Source: Bacteroidales bacterium UBA5219 (GTDB lineage: Bacteria; Bacteroidota; Bacteroidia; Bacteroidales; ML635J-15). From it: a stretch of 31,089 nucleotides of DNA. The DNA lies in the NCBI GenBank assembly GCA_002412425.1, contig DHVB01000036.1, positions 1-31,089 on the forward strand, given 5' to 3'. Positions within the stretch are counted from its first letter, which is position 1. The number at the start of each line of letters is the position of its first letter. Below the pieces are notes generated by a model. That model was not told the origin of the DNA and made no database searches. It saw only the letters and a program-made list of their open reading frames with translations. This document shows positions 1 through 10,300 of the stretch, one piece after another. The position numbers and the translations under genes were made by a program.

Positions 1-3000
1 CTAAGGTGTTGCAAAGCATTTCCGTCTTTGTCTGTTATCCAACTTGAGGAGCCTAAGTGGTCGCTAAGGTAAAAGTATTGGAGGTTTTCAGGCTCTGTTG
101 CTGTGCTTGTTATTTTTGTCATGCTTGATGCTAATAGGTTGGTATTTAAAATATTAGCTCCACTACTAATAGCGCATAAAAAAACAGGTGGAGGACCAAA
201 GCTGGGGATACACAAATTAGTAAATGTTCTTTTCATCAAATATGTTTGTTGGCTTCGTTTTGCATTTATTTGAGCGGGAGGCGGCGGTAAAACAATTTGT
301 GGAATATCAGCAGATTTTCCTGTGCCAACTTTACTGCAAATACGCTCCTCGCCTGCAAAAATATGCTTGGTATAATTTGTATTAGTAACACTAACCTGTG
401 GAAATAAATAATAAGTACTTTTATTAAATTTATTGTATTTTATTGTTGTTCCGCTCATTGTTTGTGTTATTTTTGGTCCAACTACTTTCCAAGTTCTTTC
501 TCCTGTATAATTATAAAAATAATATGCAGAATTATTAAAATCAATCATAGCTTGCAACTGGTCTTCTTCGTTCCAATATAAATTGCGCAATGCACTTATT
601 TTTGGTTTTAATGGTGGAAATGGTGATGATAAATAATTTTCTGATGTTTTTATTTCTGTCATATTACCATTGGCATCGTATTGATAGTTGTTGTATTTTC
701 TATCAAATGCAAATGTAGTCGAAATAATATCATTTGACATAATTTTATTGTTATTATATGAATAATTATTAAAGCCTGAATTTTGTGCTAAAGATGGTAG
801 AGGCGAACCAATATTATGACTTGTTAATGCATGTCTTTTTTCTGTAATTCGTCCATTTGCCATATATTGCATTTGTGTGGTTTTGGTTAAAACTGTGCTG
901 TCTTTAATGTATTGATTACTTGCATTTGTTAACCTGTAAATATCATCATAGCTATAAGTATTAGTATATATACCACCCAGTCCATTGGGTAATGTTTGAG
1001 CAGTATTGTTTATTGATGTAATATTTCCTACATCATCATATTGGTAATTTAATGTTTGTAAAACTTCAGTATTATTGCCAGATTGCAAACTACTTAATCT
1101 TTGCATATCATCGTATTGATATGTTGATATAATATCATTGCCATATTTTATTTCAGTTCGTTTTCCAAATTTATTGTATTTAATATCCTGAACATAAGGG
1201 TAAAGTTGTCCTGTACCTGGCCAACCAAAATATTTAAAACCTTGAACTGCTTTTAAATTACCACCTTTATCGTAATTATAAAAGACAACCTCTCCATCAG
1301 GGTATCCCATAAATCCTATTCTTCCCCAGGAATCATACATGTAATACATTGATAATTGCCATACAGTATCTTCGTTAGGTAATACTACAGTTTTTGTTTC
1401 TTTTGATACATTTCCAAGTTTATCGTACTCAAAATAAGTCCAGCCATTTATGTCTTCAACTTTTACAACTCTTCCTGCTGCATTAGCCGAAGCACCTACT
1501 GCACCATAAGCATAAGTAACTTTAAGTTCCGGATTATCAGAATATTCCATTTGTGTTAAACGATTATAATGGTATTTATATTGTATTTGCGATCCATTTT
1601 TATCTAACACAGTTAAATTATTTGCTCTATCATAACTGCGAGAAAGCACACCTGCATCGGGGTGGTTTCTGCTTGTTAGTCTGCCTAACATATCATAAGT
1701 ATATGTAGTTTGTATATTGTTAGGGTCGGTAGTTGAAATTTTTTGTCCTAATTGATCATAAGTAATTGTAGTACTGCCATAGCAATTAGTAATTTTTGTT
1801 GTTAAATTTCTATAGTCGGAAAATGTGCTTACTGTATTACTCAAAGCATCTATATGTTGTGTTCTAAATTTGCCATCAGAAATATCATACGCTATGCTAT
1901 CGCTAGTGCCATCGGGATATATGGTTTTTGTAACACGATCTAAAACATCATATCTATATTCGGTTGGTGGTGTATTGTCTTCGGGGGCAGTGCTTAAAGT
2001 TGTTTCATCAGAGGAAAGTTCTTCTAATTTAGGATAATTCTCCGAAATAACTCTACCAAATATGTCATAAATCACTTTTCCACTAACAACACGTTTTTCT
2101 TCATTATTAATTTCTATATCTTTTTTAGTTTGAATAACTCTACCTAAACCATCGCAAAATAAAACAGTATTTATTGTGTTGTTAGCATTAAATGTATCAT
2201 AATGCATAGTTTTTGCCCAAGCAATATTATCATTTGTGTTTCCTAAAGAATATACATGTTTTATAGTAAAGTCTGTTTCATTTGGCGAAACAACTTTTGT
2301 AAGTCGCCCACGCCAATCATGCTCAAAGGATATTGTGTTGTTATTTATATCTGTATTACTTAGTGGAACTTGTAGTTTATAATCATAAGTTGTATTAGAG
2401 CTATACCCCAATACACTTGTTACCTGAGTTGGTAAAGAAAAAATTTGATTGTCATAAATATAATTATATCTCATGCGTTGATTTGTGGCATTGTGTGGTA
2501 AAAGAACTCGGGTTATATTACCATAAACATCATAAGCATAATCAAATTCTGAAGTAATATCGTTATTATATTTTGTGATTTTTGTTAAATTTCCAGTGGT
2601 GTCATTATGTAAATAATCGGTTTTCCTAATTGTTTGCTCACCACTAACTTTTATAACAACACTTGTTTGTTTGCCAACTAAATACTGTGGCGAATATCCC
2701 ATATATGTGATTGTTGCAGTAAAATTATCATCATTGTCTGTAATATCGCCTTCTTGTGTATATTTGGTTATATTGCCATATTGTCCATATTCAAATGATT
2801 CATTAGTTATTATTTGTGGTTCTGTTTGTGTTTCATAATATTTTCTAACTTGCTCACTTAAAGCTGGGAATGCATCACATCTACACTCATCGCTTGAAGA
2901 AATATATTGTCCATTATTTAAAGCACAAAGTCCATAAATATATTCATTTTCAATATATTTATTTCCATCTTTATCTGTAATCAAATCTTTGTATTTTAAT

Positions 3001-6000
3001 CCTTTAAGTAAAACTTTATCGTTGTGATAATGTTCGGTAATAATTTTATATGCTTCTAATTCTTGGTCTAATGCTTTTGTTTTAACAATTTTAAATCCAA
3101 GATTTTCTCTATCAAATCTTTGATACATGCAAGAGTCGTACTCAAATGCAAAATATTGATAATTAGCACCATCTTCTGTATATCCATCAAATATTTTTAA
3201 GCTATCCATTATCATAGTTCTATTTGGACAATCAAATCCGCCGTGTTTTGATAAAGAGTAGCTTATTTTAAACTCGCTACCAACAAGATTTGTTACTATT
3301 TTTAGTAAATTTGTTTTTCCTAATTGATTGTATCGTACTTTTATTTGATTGTTTTCTTCATAAACATAGTCAACTAACCCATCTGCATTTATATCGCTAA
3401 ACATTCCTTTTACATCGCTAGCTCCCCAACTCATAAATGTTTTTGGGTTGACAGCAAAACAAAACAAATTAAACGTAACAGCTACGTTTAAATTATTGTT
3501 TTTACTTATTGTTTTAAAACTTGTATATATATCATAAATATCTGTACCTATAAAAGATTTTCCTGTATTAAATTCACATTTTAAACCAAATGTAACGCTA
3601 GTCAATTTGTCTGGTAACCCATCTCCATTAATGTCTATAATATCTAAATTTGTATTGTTTGTGCTTGTATTTGTGCCATATCCAGCAGCAATACTATTTC
3701 CTACAATGTTTACGCCCAAACTACCACCACTATTATTAGAGTAGTCATTTTTTGCAAACAAGTTTGAAATAACTATTGGCGCATAAAACTCATAGCCTAA
3801 ATTGTATAAAACTTTTCCTTCATCTGTAATTTTGTCTGGCAGTCCGTCTCCATTATAATCAATAAAACTTAAGATAGATTTTGTATTCATATCACTACTC
3901 CCATAGCCAAAAGATCCTATAGAGCCTTGTGTTTCAGTTTTTTTGCCTGAACAAAATGAACGTATTTGGCTTGGACTTGGTACTGAAGCTCCAAAATTAT
4001 ATAAAGTTCCTGCCCCTTTCTTAAATTCGTTTCCATAATCAAAGGAATTATGAGCTTTTACAAAATCAGAAGTACCTCCTTGTGGATTGCTATACTTTAC
4101 TAGTCTTTCCGTTATCTCATCAGGATAACGGTCACCATTCATATCTTGAAAAGATGTAGTAGTTGTAATTTCTGTCCAAGAGTTTCCACTCCCAACTATT
4201 CCAAACGCAGATAAGTTAGCTGTTGTGTTTTCACTTTTGCTTTTTAGTATAGGTGCTTGTTTTACAGCTCCCGGTGGCAAATCATCTAAAATGTCGTCTT
4301 CATCTTCGCCAGGCATACCCATTGCTTCTAAAGAATACTCTGCTTCTGGCATAATTCCTAAAACACAAGGCAATGTATTGCTTAATGTATCAGCATTTAC
4401 ATAACTTACATTACCATAGCCTACCCATTGGTTATACTTATAGTCGGGAGACATTGGCAAAAACTTTTCTTGCTCATAAGGATGTGTTTCAAACCAATTT
4501 GTTATGATTTCATTCGCTTGCTCTGGGTCTGTTTCTGCTAAAGCATTTGACGTAGCCAATGCAGTTTGTAATCCTATTGATTGGCACAGTGAATCTTTTA
4601 CAATTAAATCAGTATATGCAGTTGAAGTATTTTTATAATTAAACTGCCCCCAGTTTCTATATAAATTACCAAATTTTAAATCCTCGGAACGATGTTGACA
4701 ATGAATACCTATTGAATAAGGAAAACAATTGCTATTGTTGTCAAAACAAATTTTCAAATTATTAAGCTCTATAGTGTCTGCCGTATAAAAATCAATAAAA
4801 TAACCAACATTTTTTATAATCTGTATTGAATCAATAGGGTATATACCGTTATAAATATTTTGGGAATAATTAATAAGTCTATTTTGAACACTACCATCAT
4901 CTCCCTTTATTGATAAAAAACCCAAAAAATTACTAATAGGTGAATTAGAATTTATTATTTTAAGAGTGTCAATATAAACAGTATCATAATAATTAGTAAG
5001 ATTTGTTAACTGCTCAACAAATATACTAGGGCGAACTGGTTTGGGATAAGTTGTAAAAAATGGAATAATATCAAATTTAACATTTGGTTTTGGAGGATTA
5101 AAACTAGTATCGTAAGCAGCTATCGTTAAATTGTCAATAGGTTCAATGTTGTCATAATAAAGAGATATTTCCCAACTTATAGCTTCCCAATTTACATTAG
5201 AAAAACACTCAACCCTAAATTCTATTGTATCTCCTTGTGATACATAAGCCTCTTCTATGGTTAAAGTGGTCTCAACACTATCTCTCATTGCTATATTTAA
5301 AAATGGAGGTGGTGTTATATATGCTCCATTTCTTTTCACAACAAAATAAACATTATCACTTAGATCTTCGGAAATTTTTATTTTTGTGTCAGCCTTAATT
5401 CTGCCATCAAATGGCATTGCATATTTTGTATTTGGATTTATTAAAAAATCCTCAGAAGCATTAAACTTATAAATATGTTTTCCATTTGCATCTAAACTAT
5501 TTTGCTGAATTGAGCTAAGAGTATTATTCCCATATTTAATATAATTTATTTGGGGTGTCCATGCAACTTTATCATAACGTTTTTTATCCATAGACTCTAC
5601 TCTAAAATATATATGGTCGCCACGCTTAACAGAAAAAACAATATCTGTTGGAATAGATGTTGTAGCATCTGTTTTTGTTAATATTTTATCATATACAATA
5701 GTATCTATTTGAATTGAAATTTTTAATGAATCCGAAAAATCTCTTTTTGACATTAAATTCTCTGTTAAAACTGCATCATTGCTAATAGTAATATCACCAT
5801 CATAAGGTGCTATCCACAATTTTACTAAATCATGAGGTGGATAAATTTTTAATTCGCCAGGAATTAGTTCGTAAGTGTACCAACAAAATTTATCGTTTGT
5901 TATTTCATGTGGATATGTAGCAATAATAGAATCATAAAAAGATCGCCAGTTGTCAGGATCTTGTGAAGTAAAAGTTTCTTTGTCTGTACAATGTCTAGTC

Positions 6001-8366
6001 CAAACTGTATCTCCCTCTTTATATAATATCTCAGAATCTAATTCATTAGCAATTATAGGAATTCCGTCAAAACTGTCGCCATCGCTTCCCATTCCTGCAT
6101 CAACACAAATTTCTCCAGCAAAACTTTGCTCATCCATATCTTCAGGAGCAATCACTTCAAAACTAGGATCACCATTAGCATCTAATTTGTTATAATATAC
6201 ATAACCATTATTGACGACATCAATTAATCCATCGGCATTTATATCTGTAAAGTAAACTTTGGTTTTATTGTTGCCAATACTATGATCTCCTGAAAGTGTA
6301 TGCCCAAAATGTGCTTCGCCACCAAAACTATTGTTATTCGAAACTTCTTTAGAAAAAATCTTTAAACCGTTTATTACAACAGGCGATTCAAAATTATATG
6401 CGTTTTCTACTTCATTATAACTAAGTGATTCAAAATAAACACTTTCATGTACGCTTGTTAGTCTATCTGGTAATCCGTCTCCATTCAAATCAACTATAGT
6501 TCTTACGCCTTTAGAAGTATTACGCGAAAAGTTATAATTTGCTCCAGCATTGGCTGTTTTTGTGAATTTAGGGAGTATATTTACCCCTAACGTAGTAGCA
6601 AGTCCTGCCCCCCAACTAATTTCAGAATTGCCTCCCAATTTTCCTAAAGGTTTAAAACTGGCGGGTGGTGCAGATAAATATGAGGCACCAGGATCGTTAC
6701 TTTCACTAATTACTTCTGGTTCTGAAAAAATATTATATGGTAAACCATAATAACTAAACTCTTGTAAAACTATTGTAGTAGTATCTGTATTTAAACAGTA
6801 ATAATCTTCATTTTGCGTACCAAAACCCGAAGGCTTAACTTCTGAAATTTTATTTAATAATAATTTTCCAAATGCATTGTCATTCGCATAGCAAAAACGA
6901 TATTGCCTAACCATATCATTGTTATACTTAATAATTATATCTGTAACAAGATGTCTGTTTGCTTCTAAAAATCCCAATCTGGCATTTGTCTTTTTGTATT
7001 TGTCTTCTGCAATTGGCATATAATTAAAATTAACTGAATATTTACCACGTTCTACTCCATGCCCAGTGTAATATATAATATCTGGTCTAATTTCTTTATA
7101 AAAACTATCATTATCTGAATGCTTATAAGTAAATTCAACAAAATTTCCATTCAAATCTCTAATTTCAGTAAGTTCCCATTTCCCAATATTTCCATCAATA
7201 TTTTTTAAAACAGCCATATTATCAACTGCTTCATTATTTATCTGTTTTCCATAGTAATATTTTACACCATGTTTATCAGTAATTTCCCAATAATAATTTT
7301 TAGGATTTGTTCCATAGCGAATAATTTTTTCAAAACTACCTTCAACTCTGCGACAAAATTGTGTAACCCCAGAAACAGTGTCTCTATCTCTCCATTCCTC
7401 ACGATGAGTAAGAGCATGCAAGTTGGTGTAATCAGAGCCACTCATTTGTATTAATTGCTCGCCGTTTAAAAGATATGTCTCGCTTTCTTTTATTGAATCA
7501 TATCGTGGTACTCCCCAACGGGTTTCTATACTAATTTCGGGTATTGCCAAATCCCAACCCAAGCCAAACAAACCTAAATCGCTCTCGCTACTATAATTTA
7601 AAGTTAAATTTGGTTGTAAACCTTGCCTGCCACTAGGTAAAGAAAGTGGAAAACTTAAATTTACTGTACCGTTATTATTAGCTTGCGGTGGCTCTATAAA
7701 ATGAAAACTAGATAGAGGATTTGCAGCTTGCATATCGCTAAATTGAGTGGGAGCAAAACTTTGAGTTTCAGGCATTTCGGGCATTTGAGTAATCGCATTT
7801 ATAAAATCTGTAAAATGATTAACTCCAGAAATAATAACTTTTTGAGCAGTATCTGCTGATATATAGTTTATCGTTTTCCATTCTTGAACTTGCTCATCGT
7901 AATAGTAAGTTTCTATATCATTTACGCTAAAACCTTCAGGAATTTTAGCTTCATCATAAGGTAACTCAATTTCAATATCGCTTTTAAAAAGAGTATTATG
8001 TGGCAGCATACGAAAACCTGAATATTCACCTGTTACATTTATTAAATGTGGAGGTAAATCTGGCAAGTCTGCATAAGATAAACCGCTGATTGATAGCTCA
8101 ATATCAGTAGCCAAAACACCAGACTTGCCTTCTATTTTTGCTTTTCCTAAATTTAAACTAAAAGAATTTGTACTTGCTATCTTTAATGAAACAGTATTAG
8201 TTTCTATATCCTCAGATATTGAAGGAGGTAAAGAAGCTAAATTTTCAGTTTCTCTTTCGTAAGATTCAGAAAAAATTAGTTTTTTAATTTCATTTATGCC
8301 AAAAATACTTACACATAAACTTAAAAAACCTAAAATCAATAATGTTTTAAAAATCCTCTTTTGCAT
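1..8366 (-). CDS. Giant secreted SpvB / VCBS / RHS-repeat protein (Tc toxin B+C-like), C-terminus beyond the left edge
   Basis: One open frame runs without a stop from an ATG at 8366 to the left edge, at least 2788 residues. A signal peptide opens it (MQKRIFKTLLILGFLSLC). A beta-rich lead region of about 200 residues precedes an SpvB-type domain at about 230-290 (FPLSLPSGRQGLQPNLTLNY, then GLFGLGWDL). Six calcium-type DxNxDG motifs of VCBS/FG-GAP blades start near residues 626, 708, 1408, 1503, 1578 and 1658. A TcdB-middle-like stretch follows near 1690, then YD/RHS repeats (YDxxGNxT, YDxLGR) from about 1860, and an RHS-core HLGS motif at 2770. In Tc toxins, TcB and the RHS part of TcC form a cocoon around a C-terminal effector; here both halves are in one chain. 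Any effector lies outside the window, so toxicity is inferred. No TcA is visible. It lies 49 bases downstream of the T9SS cargo gene and is probably cotranscribed with it. Confidence 0.9.
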   Translation of the reverse strand, partial: MQKRIFKTLLILGFLSLCVSIFGINEIKKLIFSESYERETENLASLPPSISEDIETNTVSLKIASTNSFSLNLGKAKIEGKSGVLATDIELSISGLSYADLPDLPPHLINVTGEYSGFRMLPHNTLFKSDIEIELPYDEAKIPEGFSVNDIETYYYDEQVQEWKTINYISADTAQKVIISGVNHFTDFINAITQMPEMPETQSFAPTQFSDMQAANPLSSFHFIEPPQANNNGTVNLSFPLSLPSGRQGLQPNLTLNYSSESDLGLFGLGWDLAIPEISIETRWGVPRYDSIKESETYLLNGEQLIQMSGSDYTNLHALTHREEWRDRDTVSGVTQFCRRVEGSFEKIIRYGTNPKNYYWEITDKHGVKYYYGKQINNEAVDNMAVLKNIDGNIGKWELTEIRDLNGNFVEFTYKHSDNDSFYKEIRPDIIYYTGHGVERGKYSVNFNYMPIAEDKYKKTNARLGFLEANRHLVTDIIIKYNNDMVRQYRFCYANDNAFGKLLLNKISEVKPSGFGTQNEDYYCLNTDTTTIVLQEFSYYGLPYNIFSEPEVISESNDPGASYLSAPPASFKPLGKLGGNSEISWGAGLATTLGVNILPKFTKTANAGANYNFSRNTSKGVRTIVDLNGDGLPDRLTSVHESVYFESLSYNEVENAYNFESPVVINGLKIFSKEVSNNNSFGGEAHFGHTLSGDHSIGNNKTKVYFTDINADGLIDVVNNGYVYYNKLDANGDPSFEVIAPEDMDEQSFAGEICVDAGMGSDGDSFDGIPIIANELDSEILYKEGDTVWTRHCTDKETFTSQDPDNWRSFYDSIIATYPHEITNDKFCWYTYELIPGELKIYPPHDLVKLWIAPYDGDITISNDAVLTENLMSKRDFSDSLKISIQIDTIVYDKILTKTDATTSIPTDIVFSVKRGDHIYFRVESMDKKRYDKVAWTPQINYIKYGNNTLSSIQQNSLDANGKHIYKFNASEDFLINPNTKYAMPFDGRIKADTKIKISEDLSDNVYFVVKRNGAYITPPPFLNIAMRDSVETTLTIEEAYVSQGDTIEFRVECFSNVNWEAISWEISLYYDNIEPIDNLTIAAYDTSFNPPKPNVKFDIIPFFTTYPKPVRPSIFVEQLTNLTNYYDTVYIDTLKIINSNSPISNFLGFLSIKGDDGSVQNRLINYSQNIYNGIYPIDSIQIIKNVGYFIDFYTADTIELNNLKICFDNNSNCFPYSIGIHCQHRSEDLKFGNLYRNWGQFNYKNTSTAYTDLIVKDSLCQSIGLQTALATSNALAETDPEQANEIITNWFETHPYEQEKFLPMSPDYKYNQWVGYGNVSYVNADTLSNTLPCVLGIMPEAEYSLEAMGMPGEDEDDILDDLPPGAVKQAPILKSKSENTTANLSAFGIVGSGNSWTEITTTTSFQDMNGDRYPDEITERLVKYSNPQGGTSDFVKAHNSFDYGNEFKKGAGTLYNFGASVPSPSQIRSFCSGKKTETQGSIGSFGYGSSDMNTKSILSFIDYNGDGLPDKITDEGKVLYNLGYEFYAPIVISNLFAKNDYSNNSGGSLGVNIVGNSIAAGYGTNTSTNNTNLDIIDINGDGLPDKLTSVTFGLKCEFNTGKSFIGTDIYDIYTSFKTISKNNNLNVAVTFNLFCFAVNPKTFMSWGASDVKGMFSDINADGLVDYVYEENNQIKVRYNQLGKTNLLKIVTNLVGSEFKISYSLSKHGGFDCPNRTMIMDSLKIFDGYTEDGANYQYFAFEYDSCMYQRFDRENLGFKIVKTKALDQELEAYKIITEHYHNDKVLLKGLKYKDLITDKDGNKYIENEYIYGLCALNNGQYISSSDECRCDAFPALSEQVRKYYETQTEPQIITNESFEYGQYGNITKYTQEGDITDNDDNFTATITYMGYSPQYLVGKQTSVVIKVSGEQTIRKTDYLHNDTTGNLTKITKYNNDITSEFDYAYDVYGNITRVLLPHNATNQRMRYNYIYDNQIFSLPTQVTSVLGYSSNTTYDYKLQVPLSNTDINNNTISFEHDWRGRLTKVVSPNETDFTIKHVYSLGNTNDNIAWAKTMHYDTFNANNTINTVLFCDGLGRVIQTKKDIEINNEEKRVVSGKVIYDIFGRVISENYPKLEELSSDETTLSTAPEDNTPPTEYRYDVLDRVTKTIYPDGTSDSIAYDISDGKFRTQHIDALSNTVSTFSDYRNLTTKITNCYGSTTITYDQLGQKISTTDPNNIQTTYTYDMLGRLTSRNHPDAGVLSRSYDRANNLTVLDKNGSQIQYKYHYNRLTQMEYSDNPELKVTYAYGAVGASANAAGRVVKVEDINGWTYFEYDKLGNVSKETKTVVLPNEDTVWQLSMYYMYDSWGRIGFMGYPDGEVVFYNYDKGGNLKAVQGFKYFGWPGTGQLYPYVQDIKYNKFGKRTEIKYGNDIISTYQYDDMQRLSSLQSGNNTEVLQTLNYQYDDVGNITSINNTAQTLPNGLGGIYTNTYSYDDIYRLTNASNQYIKDSTVLTKTTQMQYMANGRITEKRHALTSHNIGSPLPSLAQNSGFNNYSYNNNKIMSNDIISTTFAFDRKYNNYQYDANGNMTEIKTSENYLSSPFPPLKPKISALRNLYWNEEDQLQAMIDFNNSAYYFYNYTGERTWKVVGPKITQTMSGTTIKYNKFNKSTYYLFPQVSVTNTNYTKHIFAGEERICSKVGTGKSADIPQIVLPPPPAQINAKRSQQTYLMKRTFTNLCIPSFGPPPVFLCAISSGANILNTNLLASSMTKITSTATEPENLQYFYLSDHLGSSSWITDKDGNALQHL

Positions 8367-8415
8367 TGCTCAAATAATTAACTGTTAAACTTTAAATTAA
8401 TTTCCCCTTTTAATT

Positions 8416-10065
8416 TTAAATAATAATAACCTTGCAAACATATTGTTCTGCTTTAGTTTCAACTTTTATTTGGTATTCGCCTTTTGTTTTAATGAAAAAA
8501 CTTTCTTTATAATAAGATATGTTTTTTAATCTCTTTGTTTTAAGCGTTTTTCCCTCAATATTTGTTAAGGATATTGTAATATTTGACGTTTCAGCTAGTC
8601 GGATTTCAAGCTCAAAATGACCGTCATAACTAGGAATTGGGAAAATTGCAACTGTGCTTTCAAAATTATTTTCTAAAGTAGATTCATTTGTCAACTTATC
8701 AGAATTTTTATTTTCGTCCAAACTATTGTTAAGCTTATTATGCAATTCATCAGATATGCTATTACTATAAAAACTTTCAAAATAATTTACTAAATCTTCA
8801 TTTGGATCTGGCTCATTTAGTAAAGCGTAATTTAATGTTGAATCGGGAGTTAACATAGCTAAACAAAACAAATCGCTACCATTAAAGTCAGTGTCCCAGT
8901 ATATTTCTTTAAAAACCAATACTTTATTAGCTGTATCAATATAAACAGGCGGATAAAAATCAAAACTTCCAACTTCTAAAGAATCTTCTGAAGAACGATT
9001 AATTAATAGGTGAATATTTTGTAAAAAAGATGTATCTGTTTCAAATTTAGAGTAATTAAGTTCTAAAAATGTAGCATTTTCCTGACTACCTGTCTTTTGC
9101 ACTCGAAAATTTCCATATGTTGTTAAAATAAAACCGTTTTCTAAATTTAATTCCGTGCGTGTTTTCAAGGCAATTGTATCTATACCTATTATTATAAATT
9201 GTAAATCATCTAATTCTGCAAGGTTTTCTAAATTTGAATCTGCTTTCTCTCCAAAACCAATAGTTAACAAATTGTCAGATGTTTTGCTTTGTTTTTGATT
9301 TAATCCAAAATATTTATCCTTACCAATTCCAATTATTTGTCCTGAAAAGTTAGTATTATCATAATAATTCCATATGCTATCCTGTACACTATTATAATAA
9401 CTTCTAGAATTTAGTGTTATGCCATATTTTATGCCAAGATATGTTTCCCAAATCTTAATAATACTATCATGTGGCATCTCTGTAAAAACTAAAATTTCAG
9501 AAATTTTTCCTACAAAAGGTAAAGTATCTTTACTACCAATAACAAGTGTTAATTCATCATTTTCAGATGTTGATACTCCTTGCGTTAATGTGTTTACTAA
9601 TGGCAAAACATTATTTTTTTCACAAAAAGGACTTGCACCATAAAAATCTAATATTCTTCGGGTAGTCATACCTATATTATGATTACCTGAACTATCAAGA
9701 GATAATTGCCAAAGATTGTTTTCGTTAATGCTATCAGTAATTTGGTAAACCATCATTACTGTTAAATTATCTAAATTTAAGTTCAAACTATCAATCTCAA
9801 TATAAGAAGTTCCTAATAAATTTAAACTGGGATTGTAGTTAAAATCTTCAAAGGAATTTTCAAACTGAAAATCGTAAATTTGTGCATTATGGTTATAACC
9901 TGAAACATCACGCCATATATTTTGAGTTATTTCTTCAGAAATACTATCTGCTCTAAGCCAAAGTTTAGGATAAGCAAAACCTAAATCAACTTGACTTCGT
10001 AAATTTAATGAAAAACATAATGTAAACAACAATATGCTTAATAAATAATTTAACCTCTTTCTCAT
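8416..10065 (-). CDS. Secreted T9SS type A sorting-domain protein with lectin-like (DUF8202-type) N-terminal region
   Basis: This 549-residue protein starts with a signal peptide (MRKRLNYLLSILLFTLCFSL). Residues about 33-215 have the pattern of Bacteroidota surface proteins with a concanavalin/LamG-like domain: KLWLRADS near the start, W-x-D-x-SG-x-NHNA, and at the end GKISEILVF followed by YLGIKYGITL. That last motif is typical of what databases call DUF8202. The middle is beta-rich and rich in Asp, Asn and Ser. The last ~75 residues (from VAIFPIPSYDG to CKVIII) are a Por-secretion type A sorting domain, which sends cargo through the outer-membrane type IX machine. Substrate and function are unknown; adhesion or glycan binding is only a guess. 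It is the first gene of the probable operon with the SpvB/RHS gene, so both products may act at the surface. The 235 bases upstream hold a weak promoter candidate and an AT hairpin. Confidence 0.85.
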   Translation of the reverse strand: MRKRLNYLLSILLFTLCFSLNLRSQVDLGFAYPKLWLRADSISEEITQNIWRDVSGYNHNAQIYDFQFENSFEDFNYNPSLNLLGTSYIEIDSLNLNLDNLTVMMVYQITDSINENNLWQLSLDSSGNHNIGMTTRRILDFYGASPFCEKNNVLPLVNTLTQGVSTSENDELTLVIGSKDTLPFVGKISEILVFTEMPHDSIIKIWETYLGIKYGITLNSRSYYNSVQDSIWNYYDNTNFSGQIIGIGKDKYFGLNQKQSKTSDNLLTIGFGEKADSNLENLAELDDLQFIIIGIDTIALKTRTELNLENGFILTTYGNFRVQKTGSQENATFLELNYSKFETDTSFLQNIHLLINRSSEDSLEVGSFDFYPPVYIDTANKVLVFKEIYWDTDFNGSDLFCLAMLTPDSTLNYALLNEPDPNEDLVNYFESFYSNSISDELHNKLNNSLDENKNSDKLTNESTLENNFESTVAIFPIPSYDGHFELEIRLAETSNITISLTNIEGKTLKTKRLKNISYYKESFFIKTKGEYQIKVETKAEQYVCKVIII

Positions 10066-10148
10066 AATGCTAAATTTTAATAAACAAAATTTAAATACTT
10101 CTTTTGTAAAAATAAAGCAATTATTTTACAAATAAGGTGTTTTTTTGA

Positions 10149-10170
10149 AGTATTTTTTGAAAAAAATACT
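10149..10170. repeat. Perfect AT-rich inverted repeat in the leader of the T9SS/SpvB-RHS operon
   Basis: AGTATTTTTT (10149-10158) and AAAAAATACT (10161-10170) are perfect inverted arms around a 2-base centre. The repeat lies between the candidate -7 box at 10212-10219 and the start codon at 10065, so it would be in the 5' untranslated leader. No T-run follows it on the minus strand, so it is not a standard intrinsic terminator. A role as mRNA structure or binding site is possible but unproven. Confidence 0.4.
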
Positions 10171-10211
10171 AATCGAATTTAATTTTATATTTAATGACTA
10201 TTTTTGACAAC

Positions 10212-10219
10212 CAAACTTA
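10212..10219 (-). promoter_or_regulatory. Candidate -7 box (TAAGTTTG) for the T9SS/SpvB-RHS operon
   Basis: Read on the minus strand this is TAAGTTTG, matching the Bacteroidota TAnnTTTG consensus. It would give a leader of about 140 bases. I see no clean -33 TTTG at the right distance, so this is tentative. Confidence 0.3.
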
Positions 10220-10300
10220 TAAATAAACAATTTTCGAACTTTTAACTAAAATATGGGATATTACAAAATTTAAAGTTGTTTTTTTAATATTCACACCTCT

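Noticed and set aside
1825..7454. Short plus-strand open frames within the SpvB/RHS region
   Set aside because: They lie antisense inside one continuous 2788-codon minus-strand frame with clear domain content, have no family motifs, and are typical shadows in AT-rich coding DNA.
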